Below, piece after piece: positions 25,216-38,076 of a stretch of DNA of 64,000 nt. The DNA lies in contig NC_089855.1 in NCBI RefSeq assembly GCF_036373705.1, forward strand, positions 50,470,329 through 50,534,328, given 5' to 3'. The number at the start of each line of letters is the position of its first letter. Position 1 is the first letter of the stretch. The notes under the pieces are model-generated. The model was not told the DNA's origin. It made no database searches and saw only the letters and a program-made list of their open reading frames with translations. Position numbers and translations under genes: made by a program. Origin of the DNA: Amia ocellicauda (lineage: Eukaryota; Chordata; Actinopteri; Amiiformes; Amiidae).

Positions 25216-26229
25216 AGGCCTCAGGCGCTCGTGCCCCGGTTTCGGGGGAGAGTCGCTCACTTTTCTTGCCGCAGACACAGGCGCAAGGCATTGCCTGTTT
25301 GCCGTAAGGTTATCAGACACAACGCGCCGGCGACGGCTGCAGCATTAGCACGCCGGCTGGCCCTTCCGAAGTTCCCCAAAAACGACCGAGATGCCGCTTC
25401 GACGTCGTAACCCCAGGAACGACCGCAAAGGCACTCCAACCCTCAATCTTCCGATCCGAAGTCAGACCGAAGAGACTGTATGATGTTTTAGATTAAAGAT
25501 AGTATGCAGACCGAGCAAGTTAGATTTATCGAGCTAGCAAACCGCCATTGAGGCACCTGTTCGGGACGTACCCTGTAGACATTCCTGTCAACGATAAAAG
25601 GATCAAACGGTGGAGAAAAAGCCCGCAGGATGTTTGTCAAAACTCTGTTTGTGGACTGAATGGCTTTCCCAGATTGGCAGGGACTGTTTTTGGTATTGAC
25701 TGAGGGACAGTTGTAAAAGACAACCTCTCACCGGACCTCTGGCATACACCAAAGAAAGCCACCCCACCTCTCCCCCGGATCTCACAAAACACAATCCCCC
25801 CCGCCCCCAGGGAAGACAGACCGCAATCGGACTCGGGCTTGCACCTTTTGATTGGATGAACGGCCGCAAACATTCTATGTCATTTTCTTTTAAAGCTTCA
25901 CTCGTGCTTGTAAAAAACCGAGGTCTCACTGAAAGAATGCCCTGACGTGGTTGCTTCCAAGCTAGCTGGTTTACAAAGTTCCTTTTCGCTTTAACGATGA
26001 TTTCCAAGAAGGGAAATAATCTATCTGTAATCTGTCAACACAGGCACCTTCTTCTCCGTTAAGCCACGCGGTCACCACCAGGAAGATGAACGTACCAGGC
26101 CGACCCGGAGTTTTCGCCAATTCGTCTCCAAGCCTCCCAAGAGGGAACATAAACAGGCCTTATTCGCAGACACAGGCCCTCAGGCAGGGAGACCACCGCT
26201 TCACCGCCGCTGCCCCTGCCAAGGGCCCC

Positions 26230-26301
26230 AGGTCCCACCGAGACTTGAACTCGGATCGCTGGATTCAGAGTCCAGAGTGCTAACCATTACACCATGGAAC
26301 C
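26230..26301 (-). tRNA. tRNA-Gln (CTG), unit 3
   Basis: Consensus form of the array, all arms pair, anticodon CTG. One of the best candidates for a functional copy. Confidence 0.95.
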
Positions 26302-26436
26302 AAGCCCACTGCCCACCTCTTGCCCGTGATGAAGGTTTGTGTTGTACGCACACGTCTCGCTCTGTCGCACGGCCAAGTCCAGAGTGAGCCAAGTTGCGCC
26401 CAGAGTGCTGCGTGTGGCGGGTCACTTCCGGAGCTG

Positions 26437-26508
26437 TCCCTGGTGGTCTAGTGGTCAGGATTCGACGCTCTCACCGCCGCGGCCCGGGTTCGATTCCCGG
26501 TCAGGGAA
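26437..26508 (+). tRNA. tRNA-Glu (CTC), unit 3
   Basis: Anticodon CTC. One base in the anticodon stem (CGACG against CGCCG) makes an A-C mismatch, so it may be weakened. TTTT follows at 26549-26552. Confidence 0.9.
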
Positions 26509-26832
26509 GGTGGATCTGTTGCTCTTCCCCTAGGACCTGTATGGTGCATTTTCTCTCTCTCTATCTGTGATTAAATCCTTACCTATATACATATGTCCAT
26601 GAACGTTTCTGGTAACTCATGTAAATCACATCACACGACGGGCAGTCATCTTTTCGGTCACTTTGAAAGTTTTGCTCATGACAATCCTTTTCTATTGCGG
26701 CACGATGGCTGCCACCGATGAAGGAAAGTCGTCCGCAGTTGGCTGCAAGCTTGCCTGAAGCGCAGGAAAGGACTTACTCGCGACGTGCCACTTAAAGACT
26801 GAAGAAGTGGGGGTCGGCCTCACCGAGAGCCC

Positions 26833-28739
26833 TGAGGATTAGCTCACGTGGTAGAGCGCTCGCTTAGCATTGTAGCGTTATGTTGGGTGTATTTGGATAA
26901 GAATATCTGGGCTCTGAGCTGAAGCACTGATCTAAAGAAAACCTCTCCCCCCGAAAGTTATCAGATTCCCTTAGCTCATCAGCTTGGAACTGGTTTGCAT
27001 CAAAGTGACAGTTTTGGGGAGGATGGCACCAAGAAGAGGCCAAATAGTTTGGAATTCTGCTATGAGATGTCTGGAGAAAGGGGCCTGTAGGTGATAAAAA
27101 CTCATTGAAGTGGACGAGAGCTGAAATCCCGACATAGAGCTACGAACCCAGGCCAACCGGCATTTCCAAAAGATGGCATGGATTGACATCAGTCATAAAT
27201 CAAGCCCCCCTCCAATAGGACACTGGGGGCTGAAACCGAAATCCAATCTCAAAAACTCAAGAACCAATCACCTCTTGATCTGACAGACTATAAGGAACAG
27301 CGGGCAGTCTTTCTCGCTCTCTCTCACCTGAACCAGTAACTCGCTGCCACAGCTCAACCTGTAGCTCTGTTGCCAGAACCGGAACCAGAAACCAACTAAG
27401 TCTTTTCCGGCAACAGAAGAGTTAAACTTGGAGAAGGAGATTGAGCCGTACGAAGAATTCTTTTAAAGGACTTTATTAAATAAAGAACTTTACAGACTGC
27501 GCTGCCCGCCTGTGCCCACCTGATCAGTGGAGTTTTACAGCTGGACAATTGACTAAGTCGACTGTATACGAAAGTGTCAGTCATTTAAATAGCTATTTGA
27601 GTCTTAAGAAACTTGACCCTTGGAACAAACATGGCCCTGCTTTCCTCAAAGACTTTGTCTTCAAATAAGTACGGTGAGAGACCCTGCTTGCCAAGAAGAT
27701 TTTGTGCACAACCTTGGAGCCTTCAAACCAGTGGAAAATCTGTTTGGAAACGACTCTACTTTCGCGAAACCCCAACTTCCAGGTGTATCGACTGAGTGGA
27801 AGTTCTTGGACAAAGCCGAACCAGACTGCCTTTGTTCCAAACCACACGGACCTCGTGCCGTGTGCTGTTATCTGAGCCCGAAGCCAGAGAGGCCTCTCTG
27901 CGACGAAGTTCAGATAAGTTTAACAGTTTGGAGTTCATGATTCATGACATTTGAGAAATCAATTAGAAATGTTAATCTGTGATTCATAACTCTAGAATGT
28001 GTAATATCATTTAGTTTTCTTAAATATAAATGTGTGTTGCATTAAACTGTTTTGTTGATCATTTTAGAAATAAAATCTGTCAACGCCGAGAAATATCTTC
28101 TCATTCCTGTTTAACTGTTTAGTCTGAAATTGACACAAGTTAATAGACATTAGATTATTGGTGGCCCTGCCTATCCTTAATCATTGAATAATAATCAGTT
28201 AAGGGAAATTGTGGTAACAAGTAATGATAGGATCTTTCTCGGCACCTAAACGTGAATGAGACTGATATATATATAACGATAAGTTACCTGACATAAATAC
28301 TAACCTGCGTAGTTATTTAATGTCTGACTAATAATACTAACGAGAGACTCACCTTCGTCTTACTAACCGGTATTGTAGTCAATGTGTTTATAACCTTTTT
28401 TGTTTAACGATTTGTGTTATCATATGTGATCCCATGGTCTTTGATTTGGTCACGGAAGTGATTTGTCTTCGATTTGTTGATCTAGAGTTGAATTGTAATT
28501 AGTTTTTCCCTTTTGTATAATTAGTGTAGTGCTACATTTAGTCTTTGTTTTGAATACATTTGACAATTTATATCTTTGGAATTGGTGTCTGCGTCCAATT
28601 ATTACAGAAATTGAGTTCTACAAGATTCCAGGATTCGTGATAAGGTGATACTATAAATTCACTTCTTTAATTGAAATGTATAAGTGTACCTTACGCTACA
28701 GCATGCGAGAGGCAGCGGGATCGATGCCCGCATTCTCCA
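26833..28739 (+). pseudogene. tRNA-Ala split by LTR, unit 4
   Basis: 5' half 26833-26870, 3' half 28701-28739, GCAT on both sides of the insert. Confidence 0.87.
26871..28700 (+). mobile_element. solo LTR-like insertion, unit 4
   Basis: 1830 bp, same ends and position in the tRNA gene. Confidence 0.75.
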
Positions 28740-29639
28740 AGGCCTCAGGCGCTCGTGCCCCGGTTTCGGGGGAGAGTCGCTCACTTTTCTTGCCGCAGAC
28801 ACAGGCGCAAGGCATTGCCTGTTTGCCGTAAGGTTATCAGACACAACGCGCCGGCGACGGCTGCAGCATTAGCACGCCGGCTGGCCCTTCCGAAGTTCCC
28901 CAAAAACGACCGAGATGCCGCTTCGACGTCGTAACCCCTGGAACGACCGCAATGGCACTCCAACCCTCAATCTTCCGATCCGAAGTCAGACCGAAGAGAC
29001 TGTATGATGTTTTAGATTAAAGATAGTATGCAGACCGAGCAAGTTAGATTTATCGAGCTAGCAAACAGCCATTGAGGCACCTTTCCCAGATTGGCAGGGA
29101 CTGTTTTTGGTATTGACTGAGGGACAGTTGTAAAAGACAACCTCTCACCGGACCTCTGGCATACACCAAAGAAAGCCACCTCACCTCTCCCCCGGATCTC
29201 ACAAAACACAATCCCCCCCGCCCCCAGGGAAGACAGACCGCAATCGGACTCGGGCTTGCACCTTTTGATTGGATGAACGGCCGCAAACATTCTATGTCAT
29301 TTTCTTTTAAAGCTTCACTCGTGCTTGTAAAAAACCGAGGTCTCACTGAAAGAATGCCCTGACGTGGTTGCTTCCAAGCTAGCTGGTTTACAAAGTTCCT
29401 TTAACAATGATTTCCAAGAAGGGAAATAATCTATCTGTAATCTGTCAACACAGGCACCTTCTTCTCCATTAAGCCACGCGGTCACCACCAGGAAGATGAA
29501 CGCACCAGGCCGACCCGGAGTTTTCGCCAATTCGTCTCCAAGCCTCCCAAGAGGGAACATAAACAGGCCTTATTCGCAGACACAGGCCCTCACACAGGGA
29601 GACCACCGCTTCACCGCCGCTGCCCCTGCCAAGGGCCCC

Positions 29640-29711
29640 AGGTCCCACCGAGACTTGAACTCGGATCGCTGGATTCAGAGTCCAGAGTGCTAACCATTAC
29701 ACCATGGAACC
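29640..29711 (-). tRNA. tRNA-Gln (CTG), unit 4
   Basis: Array consensus, identical to unit 3 by eye; anticodon CTG. Confidence 0.95.
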
Positions 29712-29846
29712 AAGCCCGCTGCCCACCTCTTGCCCGTGACGAAGGTTTCTGCTCTACGCACACGTCTCGCTCTGTCGCACGGCCAAGTCCAGAGTGAGCC
29801 AAGTTGCGCCCAGAGTGCTGCGTGTGGCGCATCACTTCCGGAGCCG

Positions 29847-29918
29847 TCCCTGGTGGTCTAGTGGTCAGGATTCGGCGCTCTCACCGCCGCGGCCCGGGTT
29901 CGATTCCCGGTCAGGGAA
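29847..29918 (+). tRNA. tRNA-Glu (CTC), unit 4
   Basis: Array consensus with full pairing in all stems, anticodon CTC. A T4 stop follows in GGTGCATTTTCTC about 40 bp on. Good functional candidate. Confidence 0.96.
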
Positions 29919-30241
29919 AGTGGATCTGTTGCTCTTCCCCTAGGACCTGTGTGGTGCATTTTCTCTCTCTCTATCTGTGATTAAAACCTTACTCATATAC
30001 ATATGTCCATGAACGTTTCTGGTGCTCATGTAAATCACATCACACGACGGGCCGTGATCTTTTCGGTCACTTTGAAAGTTTTGCTCATGACAATCCTTTT
30101 CTATTGCGGCACGATGGCTGCCACCGAGGAAGGAAAGTCGTCCGCAGTTGGCTGCAAGCTTGCCTGAAGCGCAGGAAAGGACTTACTCGCGACGTGCCAC
30201 TTAAAGACTGAAGAAGTGGGGGTCGGCCTCACCGAGAGCCC

Positions 30242-32148
30242 TGAGGATTAGCTCACGTGGTAGAGCGCTCGCTTAGCATTGTAGCGTTATGTTGGGTGTA
30301 TTTGGATAAGAGCATTTGGGCTCTGAGCTGAAGCACTGATCTAAAGAAAACCTCTCCCCCCGAAAGTTATCAGATTCCCTTAGCTCATCAGCTTGGAACT
30401 GGTTTGCATCAAAGTGACAGTTTTGGGGAGGATGGCACCAAGAAGAGGCCAAATAGTTTGGAATTCTGCTATGAGATGTCTGGAGAAAGGGGCCTGTAGG
30501 TGATAAAAACTCTTTGAAGTGGACGAGAGCCGAAATCCCGACATAGAGCTACGAACCCAGGCCAACCGGCATTTCCAAAAGATGGCATGGATTGACATCA
30601 GTCATAAATCAAGCCCCCCTCCAATAGGACACTGGGGGCTGAAACCGAAATCCAATCTCAAAAACTCAAGAACCAATCACCTCTTGATCTGACAGACTAT
30701 AAGGAACAGCGGACAGTGTTTCTCGCTCTCTCTCACCTGAACCAGTAACTCGCTGCCACAGCTCAACCTGTAGCTCTGTTGCCAGAACCGGAACCAGAAA
30801 CCAACTAAGTCTTTGCCGGCAACAGAAGAGTTAAACTGGGAGAAGGAGATTGAGCCGTACGAAGAATTCTTTTAAAGGACTTTATTAAATAAAGAACTTT
30901 ACAGACTGCGCTGCCCGCCTGTGCCCACCTGATCAGTGGAGTTTAACAGCTGGACAATTGACTAAGTCGACTGTATACGAAAGTGTCAGTCATTTAAATA
31001 GCTATTTGAGTCTTAAGAAACTTGACCCTTGGAACAAACACGGCCCTGCTTTCCTCAAAGACTTTGTCTTCAAATAAGTACGGTGAGAGACCCTGCTTGC
31101 CAAGAAGATTTTGTGCACAACCTTGGAGCCTTCAAACCAGTGGAAAATCTGTTTGGAAACGACTCTACTTTCGCGAAACCCCAACTTCCAGGTGTATCGA
31201 CTGAGTGGAAGTTCTTGGACAAAGCCGAACCGGACTGCCTTTGTTCCAAACCACACGGACCTCGTGCCGTGTGCTGTTATCTGAGCCCGAAGCCAGAGAG
31301 GCCTCTCTGCGACGAAGTTCAGATAAGTTTAACAGTTTGGAGTTCATGATTCATGACATTTGAGAAATCAATTAGAAATGTTAATCTGTGATTCATAACT
31401 CTAGAATGTGTAATATCATTTAGTTTTCTTAAATATAAATGTGTGTTGCATTAAACTGTTTTGTTGATAATTTTAGAAATAAAATCTGTCAACGCCGAGA
31501 AATATCTTCTCATTCCTGTTTAACTGTTTAGTCTGAAATTGACACAAGTTAATAGACATAAGATTATTGGTGGCCCTGCCTATCCTTAATCATTGAATAA
31601 TAATCAGTTAAGGGAAATTGTGGTAACAAGTAATGATAGGATCTTTCTCGGCACCAAAACGTGAATGAGACTGATATATATATAACGAGAAGTTACCTGA
31701 CATAAATACTAACCTGCGTAGTTATTTAATGTCTGACTAATAATACTAACGAGAGACTCACCTTCGTCTTACTAACCGGTATTGTAGTCAATGTGTTTAT
31801 AACCTTTTTTGTTTAACGATTTGTGTTATCATATGTGATCCCATGGTCTTTGATTTGGTCACGGAAGTGATTTGTCTTCGATTTGTTGATCTAGAGTTGA
31901 ATTGTAATTAGTTTTTCCCTTTTGTATAATTAGTGTAGTGCTACATTTAGTCTTTGTTTTGAATACATTTGACAATTTATATCTTTGGAATTGGTGTCTG
32001 CGTCCAATTATTACAGAAATTGAGTTCTACAAGATTCCAGGATTCGTGATAAGGTGATACTATAAATTCACTTCTTTAATTGAAATGTATAAATGTACCT
32101 TACGCTACAGCATGCGAGAGGCGGCGGGATCGATGCCCGCATTCTCCA
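30242..32148 (+). pseudogene. tRNA-Ala split by LTR, unit 5
   Basis: 5' half 30242-30279, 3' half 32110-32148. The 3' half has one base change in the variable loop (GGCGGCGGG). Confidence 0.87.
30280..32109 (+). mobile_element. solo LTR-like insertion, unit 5
   Basis: 1830 bp, same ends; scattered base differences. Confidence 0.75.
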
Positions 32149-33152
32149 AGGCCTCAGGCGCTCGTGCCCCGGTTTCGGGGGAGAGTCGCTCACTTTTCTT
32201 GCCGCAGACACAGGCGCAAGGCATTGCCTGTTTGCCGTAAGGTTATCAGACACAACGCGCCGGCGACGGCTGCAGCATTAGCACGCCGGCTGGCCCTTCC
32301 GAAGTTCCCCAAAAACGACCGAGATGCCGCTTCGACGTCGTAACCCCAGGAACGACCGCAAAGGCACTCCAACCCTCAATCTTCCGATCCGAAGTCAGAC
32401 CGAAGAGACTGTATGATGTTTTAGATTAAAGATAGTATGCAGACCGAGCAAGTTAGATTTATCGAGCTAGCAAACATCCATTGAGGCACCTGTTCGGGAC
32501 GTACCCTGTAGAAATTCCTGTCAACGATAAAAGGATCAAACGGTGGAGAAAAAGCCCGCAGGATGTTTGTCAAAACTCTGTTTGTGGACTGAATGGCTTT
32601 CCCAGATTGGCAGGGACTGTTTTTGGTATTGACTGAGGGACAGTTGTAAAAGACAACCTCTCACCGGACCTCTGGCATACACCAAAGAAAGCCACCTCAC
32701 CTCTCCCCCGGATCTCACAAAACACAATCCCCCCCGCCCCCAGGGAAGACAGACCGCAATCGGACTCGGGCTTGCACCTTTTGATTGGATGAACGGCCGC
32801 AAACATTCTATGTCATTTTCTTTTAAAGCTTCACTCGTGCTTGTAAAAAACCGAGGTCTCACTGAAAGAATGCCCTGACGTGGTTGCTTCCAAGCTAGCT
32901 GGTTTACAAAGTTCCTTTTCGCTTTAACGATGATTTCCAAGAAGGATCTGTAATCTGTCAACACAGGCACCTTCTTCTACGTTAAGCCACGCGGTCACCA
33001 CCAGGAAGATGAACGCACCAGGCCGACCCGGAGTTCTCGCCAATTCGTCTCCAAGCCTCCCAAGAGGGAACATAAATAGGCCTTATTCGCAGACACAGGC
33101 CCTCACGCAGGGAGACCACCGCTTCACCGCCGCTGCCCCTGCCAAGGGCCCC

Positions 33153-33224
33153 AGGTCCCACCGAGACTTGAACTCGGATCGCTGGATTCAGAGTCCAGAG
33201 TGCTAACCATTACTCCATGGGACC
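33153..33224 (-). tRNA. tRNA-Gln (CTG), unit 5
   Basis: Anticodon CTG. The acceptor strand is GGTCCCA, restoring a Watson-Crick C4:G69, but T11 is A, leaving an A-A mismatch in the short D stem. Possibly weakened. Confidence 0.88.
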
Positions 33225-33358
33225 AAGCCCGCTGCCCTCCTTTTGCCCGTGACGAAGGTTTCTGCTCTACGCACACGTCTCATCTGTTGCACGGCCAAGT
33301 CCATATTGAGCCAAGTTGCGCCCAGAGTGCTGCGTGTGGCGGGTCACTTCCGGAGCTG

Positions 33359-33430
33359 TCCCTGGTGGTCTAGTGGTCAGGATTCGGCGCTCTCACTGCC
33401 GCGGCCCGGGTTCGATTCCCGGCCAGGGAA
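33359..33430 (+). tRNA. tRNA-Glu (CTC), unit 5
   Basis: Anticodon CTC. Two changes keep pairing: a G-U at 31:39 and G7-C66 in place of G7-U66. Confidence 0.93.
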
Positions 33431-33753
33431 GGTGCATCTGTTGCTCTTCCCATAGGACCTGTGTGGTGCATTTTCTCTCTCTCTATCTGTGATTAAATCC
33501 TTACTTATATACATATGTCCATGAACGTTTCTGGAGCTCATGTAAATCACATCACACGACGGGCCGTGATCTTTTCGGTCACTTTGAAAGTTTTGCTCAT
33601 GACAATCCTTTTCTATTGCGGCACGATGGCTGCCACCGAGGAAGGAAAGTCGTCCGCAGTTGGCTGCAAGCTTGCCTGAAGCGCAGGAAAGGACTTACTC
33701 GCGACGTGCCACTTAAAGACTGAAGAAGTGGGGGTCGGCCTCACCGAGAGCCC

Positions 33754-35659
33754 TGAGGATCAGCTCACGTGGTAGAGTGCTCGCTTAGCATTGTAGCGTT
33801 ATGTTGGGTGTATTTGGATAAGAGCATTTGGGCTCTGAGCTGAAGCACTGATCTAAAGAAAACCTCTCCCCCCCAAAGTTATCAGATTCCCTTAGCTCAT
33901 CCGCTTGGAACTGGTTTGCATCAAAGTGACAGTTTTGGGGAGCATGGCACCAAGAAGAGGCCAAATAGTTTGGAATTCTGCTATGAGATGTCTGGAGAAA
34001 GGGGCCTGTAGGTGATAAAAACTCTTTGAAGTGGACGAGAGCCGAAATCCCGACATAGAGCTACGAACCCAGGCCAACCGGCATTTCCAAAAGATGGCAT
34101 GGATTGACATCAGTCATAAATCAAGCCCCCCCCAATAGGACACTGGGGGCTGAAACCGAAATCCAATCTCAAAAACTCAAGAACCAATCACCTCTTGATC
34201 TGACAGACTATAAGGAACAGCGGACAGTCTTTCTCGCTCTCTCTCACCTGAACCAGTAACTCGCTGCCACAGCTCAACCTGTAGCTCTGTTGCCAGAACC
34301 GGAACCAGAAACCAACTAAGTCTTTGCCGGCAACAGAAGAGTTAAACTGGGAGAAGGAGATTGAGCCGTACGAAGAATTCTTTTAAAGGACTTTATTAAA
34401 TAAAGAACTTTACAGACTGCGCTGCCCGCCTGTGCCCACCTGATCAGTGGAGTTTTACAGCTGGACAATTGACTAAGTCGACTGTATACGAAAGTGTCAG
34501 TCATTTAAATAGCTATTTGAGTCTTAAGAAACTTGACCCTTGGAACAAACACGGCCCTGCTTTCCCCAAAGACTTTGTCTTCAAATAAGTACGGTGAGAG
34601 ACCCTGCTTGCCAAGAAGATTTTGTGCACAACCTTGGAGCCTTCAAACCAGTGGAAAATCTGTTTGGAAACGACTCTACTTTCGCGAAACCCCAACTTCC
34701 AGGTGTATCGACTGAGTGGAAGTTCTTTGACAAAGCCGAACCAGACTGCCTTTGTTCCAAACCACACGTACCTCGTGCCGTGTGCTGTTATCTGAGCCCG
34801 AAGCCAGAGAGGCCTCTCTGCGACGAAGTTCAGATAAGTTTAACAGTTTGGAGTTCATGATTCATGACATTTGAGAAATCAATTAGAAATGTTAATCTGT
34901 GATTCATAACTCTAGAATGTGTAATATCATTTAGTTTTCTTAAATATAAATGTGTGTTGCATTAAACTGTTTTGTTGATAATTTTAGAAATAAAATCTGT
35001 CAACGCCGAGAAATATCTTCTCATTCCTGTTTAACTGTTTAGTCTGAAATTGACACAAAATAATAGACATTAGATTATTGGTGGCCCTGCCTATCCTTAA
35101 TCATTGAATAATAATCAGTTAAGGGAAATTGTGGTAACAAGTAATGATAGGATCTTTCTCGGCACCTAAACGTGAATGAGACTGATATATATATAACGAG
35201 AAGTTACCTGACATAAATACTAACCTGCGTAGTTATTTAATGTCTGACTAATAATACTAACGAGAGACTCACCTTCGTCTTACTAACCGGTATTGTAGTC
35301 AATGTGTTGATAACCTTTTTTGTTTAACGATTTGTGTTATCATATGTGATCCCATGGTCTTTGATTTGGTCACGGAAGTGATTTGTCTTCGATTTGTTGA
35401 TCTAGAGTTGAATTGTAATTCGTTTTTCCCTTTTGTATAATTAGTGTAGTGCTACATTTAGTCTTTGTTTTGAATACACTTGACAATTTATATCTTTGGA
35501 ATTGGTGTCTGCGTCCAATTATTACAGAAATTGAGTTCTACAAGATTCCAGGATTCGTGATAAGGTGATACTATAAATTCACTTCTTTAATTGAAATGTG
35601 TAAGTGTACCTTACGCTACAGCATGCGAGAGGCAGCGGGATCGATGCCCGCATTCTCCA
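33754..35659 (+). pseudogene. tRNA-Ala split by LTR, unit 6
   Basis: 5' half 33754-33791 (with two further base changes, one at the D-arm start and one in the anticodon stem), 3' half 35621-35659. Confidence 0.86.
33792..35620 (+). mobile_element. solo LTR-like insertion, unit 6
   Basis: 1829 bp; one C shorter in the CCCCCC run before the first CCAAT box. Confidence 0.75.
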
Positions 35660-36673
35660 AGGCCTCAGGCGCTCGTGCCCCGGTTTCGGGGGAGAGTCGC
35701 TCACTTTTCTTGCCGCAGACACAGGCGCAAGGCATTGCCTGTTTGCCGTAAGGTTATCAGACACAACGCGCCGGCGACGGCTGCAGCATTAGCACGCCGG
35801 CTGGCCCTTCCGAAGTTTCCCAAAAACGACCGAGATGCCGCTTCGACGTCGTAACCCCAGGAACGACCGCAAATGCACTCCAACCCTCAATCTTCCGATC
35901 CGAAGTCAGACCGAAGAGACTGTATGATGTTTTAGATTAAAGATAGTATGCAGACCGAGCAAGTTAGATTTATCGAGCTAGCAAACAGCCATTGAGGCAC
36001 CTGTTCGGGACGTACCCTGTAGAAATTCCTGTCAACGATAAAAGGATCAAACAGTGGAGAAAAAGCCCGCAGGATGTTTGTCAAAACTCTGTTTGTGGAC
36101 TGAATGGCTTTCCCAGATTGGCAGGGACTGTTTTTGGTATTGACTGAGGGACAGTTGTAAAAGACAACCTCTCACCGGACCTCTGGCATACACCAAAGAA
36201 AGCCACCTCACCTCTCCCCCGGATCTCACAAAACACAATCCCCCCCGCCCCCAGGGAAGACAGACCGCAATCGGACTCGGGCTTGCACCTTTTGATTGGA
36301 TGAACGGCCGCAAACATTCTATGTCATTTTCTTTTAAAGCTTCACTCGTGCTTGTAAAAAACCGAGGTCTCACTGAAAGAATGCCCTGACGTGGTTGCTT
36401 CCAAGCTAGCTGGTTTATAAAGTTCCTTTTCGCTTTAACGATGATTTCCAAGAAGGGAAATAATCTATCTGTAATCTGTCAACACAGGAACCTTCTTCTC
36501 CGTTAAGCCACGCGGTCACCACCAGGAATATGAACGCACCAGGCCGACCCGGAGTTTTCGCCAATTCGTCTCCAAGCCTCCCAAGAGGGAACATAAACAG
36601 GCCTTATTCGCAGACACAGGCCCTCACGCAGGGAGACCACCGCTTCACCGCCGCTGCCCCTGCCAAGGGCCCC

Positions 36674-36745
36674 AGGTCCCACCGAGACTTGAACTCGGAT
36701 CGCTGGATTCAGAGTCCAGAGTGCTAACCATTAAACCATGGAACC
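36674..36745 (-). tRNA. tRNA-Gln (CTG), unit 6
   Basis: Anticodon CTG. G12 is T, which loses a G-C pair of the D stem and alters the A box, so this copy is doubtful as a functional gene. Confidence 0.85.
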
Positions 36746-36880
36746 AAGCCGGCTGCCCACCTCTTGCCCGTGATGAAGGTTTCTGCTCTACGCACACGTC
36801 TCGCTCTGTCGCACGGCCAAGTCCAGAGTGAGCCAAGTTGCGCCCAGAGTGCAGCGTGTGGCGGGTCACTTCCGGAGCCG

Positions 36881-36952
36881 TCCCTGGTGGTCTAGTGGTC
36901 AGGATTCGGCGCTCTCACCGCCGCGGCCCGGGTTCGATTCCCGGTCAGGAAA
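36881..36952 (+). tRNA. tRNA-Glu (CTC), unit 6, next to Polinton copy 2
   Basis: Anticodon CTC. One acceptor-stem base (3' strand TCAGGAA) gives a C2-A71 mismatch. The Polinton starts 33 bp downstream; TTTTTT at 37000-37005 is 48 bp from the tRNA end. Confidence 0.9.
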
Positions 36953-36985
36953 GGTGGATCTGTTGCTCTTCCCCTAGGACCTGTG

Positions 36986-37166
36986 AGTAGATAGTAGGGT
37001 TTTTTGGGCGCGGCCAATTTTGTTATGACGTATGCCCTAAGCTTATTAATATTCCTACGTCATAATTGGGGGGCGTGATTTTAGAGTTATTTCCTTAATT
37101 ATTCCTACGTCATATCCGTCAGAAAGTGTACACCCCTAAAACCCTGAACAACAAGGCCACCCATAA
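36986..37166 (+). repeat. left terminal inverted repeat, Polinton copy 2
   Basis: 181 bp, inverted match of 53307-53487 with about one difference. Three TGACGTA/TACGTCA sites as in copy 1. Confidence 0.93.
37000..37005 (+). terminator. T6 run behind tRNA-Glu of unit 6
   Basis: Counterpart of 6441-6446; possible substitute Pol III stop. Confidence 0.4.
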
Positions 37167-37213
37167 AGACCCCCCCCCCCCCCCTGAAGGCAACGCCCCA
37201 AAACTCTCCTCTC

Positions 37214-37220
37214 TATTTAA
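37214..37220 (+). promoter_or_regulatory. TATA-like box of left early genes, copy 2
   Basis: TATTTAA 68 bp before the ATG at 37288; the preceding C run is 15 long, against 13 in copy 1. Confidence 0.55.
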
Positions 37221-37287
37221 GACCCCGCGCTGCTTTTAGGCAATACCTCTTTAATTCTCAGCATCTGAAACATCCCGCTTCTTCAAC

Positions 37288-37998
37288 ATGTCCAGCGACA
37301 TCAACATGAAGCCCCGCAAGAAACAATCCCGGGCAAGGGTTCCTGTACTCACCAATTTGAAGATTGAACGCTCCTGGGTGTTGTTCTGGGGGGGTCGACG
37401 GGGTTACCGCTTTAAAAGGGATCCCAGCTATGTTGGAGTGGAGCTTTTTGCTTTGGGAGAGAAGGAGGGTACGTTGGAACCTTTTGAGACGGTGATTGAA
37501 TACTCTTTTGAGGACTGGTTGAAGGTGATGGCATGGAGAGACCTGGGGCTTGTGGATAAGACTCTAGAAGGCTTGCAAGAGGGTCCAAGAGAAGGCGAAA
37601 CGGAGTCTCCGACTCAGAGTTTTGAAAGGTGTGAATGGGAAAGCTTGCAGAACTACGGTACAGTGGTGAAGAGTCTATCTCTAACTACTGATCGTAAGGT
37701 TTTGTTTAGCAGTACCCTGATTACAAACCCTATTGAAGGGGTTGTGGAGGATCCAGAAAAACAGGTTACTGAAATTATGTTTGACGCCGTGGACTGGCCG
37801 TTCTTGAAAGAGGTCATAAACTGTATAAATGATGGTTTTGACATCTTGACCAAATGTTCACAACTGGATTCTGTTAGAAGGAGAATATGCTGGATTATGG
37901 ATTATATATCCCCCTTGAATGACGACGACGATGATAAAACAGACGACCTGTGGGGGGTTGGAGGGGGGTCTGACGGCTCAGGGTCTACTCTCTTCTAA
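37288..37998 (+). CDS. accessory protein, 236 aa, unrecognised, copy 2
   Basis: Same length and apparently the same protein as at 6728-7438: basic N terminus, central beta/Trp-helix part, acidic C-terminal run. The few nucleotide differences are silent by eye. Confidence 0.78.
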   Translation: MSSDINMKPRKKQSRARVPVLTNLKIERSWVLFWGGRRGYRFKRDPSYVGVELFALGEKEGTLEPFETVIEYSFEDWLKVMAWRDLGLVDKTLEGLQEGPREGETESPTQSFERCEWESLQNYGTVVKSLSLTTDRKVLFSSTLITNPIEGVVEDPEKQVTEIMFDAVDWPFLKEVINCINDGFDILTKCSQLDSVRRRICWIMDYISPLNDDDDDKTDDLWGVGGGSDGSGSTLF

Positions 37999-38013
37999 GA
38001 GGGCGGTGTGTCG

Positions 38014-38040
38014 TGACGTAGTGAAGAGATAGGATAAAAG
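38014..38040 (+). promoter_or_regulatory. TGACGTA plus TATA-like box, copy 2
   Basis: Identical to 7454-7480, before the second accessory gene. Confidence 0.5.
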
Positions 38041-38076
38041 GCGCAACAATTCATTCATGGTTTAAAATTAAAGAGA

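Larger units (their letters stand above)
23309..26832 (+). repeat. tRNA array unit 3
   Basis: 3524 bp, complete. Same order as unit 2 without Polinton. Spacers 25216-26229 and 26509-26832 hold no supported gene. After its tRNA-Glu it reads CCTGTATGG, not CCTGTGTGG, and the following stretch carries variants (GGTAACTCATG, GGGCAG) seen otherwise only to the right of Polinton copy 2. Confidence 0.93.
26833..30241 (+). repeat. tRNA array unit 4
   Basis: 3409 bp, the shortest unit, because the spacer between tRNA-Ala and tRNA-Gln (28740-29639) lacks about 110 bp near 29080 and 8 bp near 29402. The smaller loss is shared with unit 7. No gene seen in the spacers. Confidence 0.93.
30242..33753 (+). 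repeat. tRNA array unit 5
   Basis: 3512 bp, complete, no Polinton. Spacers 32149-33152 and 33431-33753 hold no supported gene. A short loss near 32945 accounts for the length difference from unit 3. Confidence 0.93.
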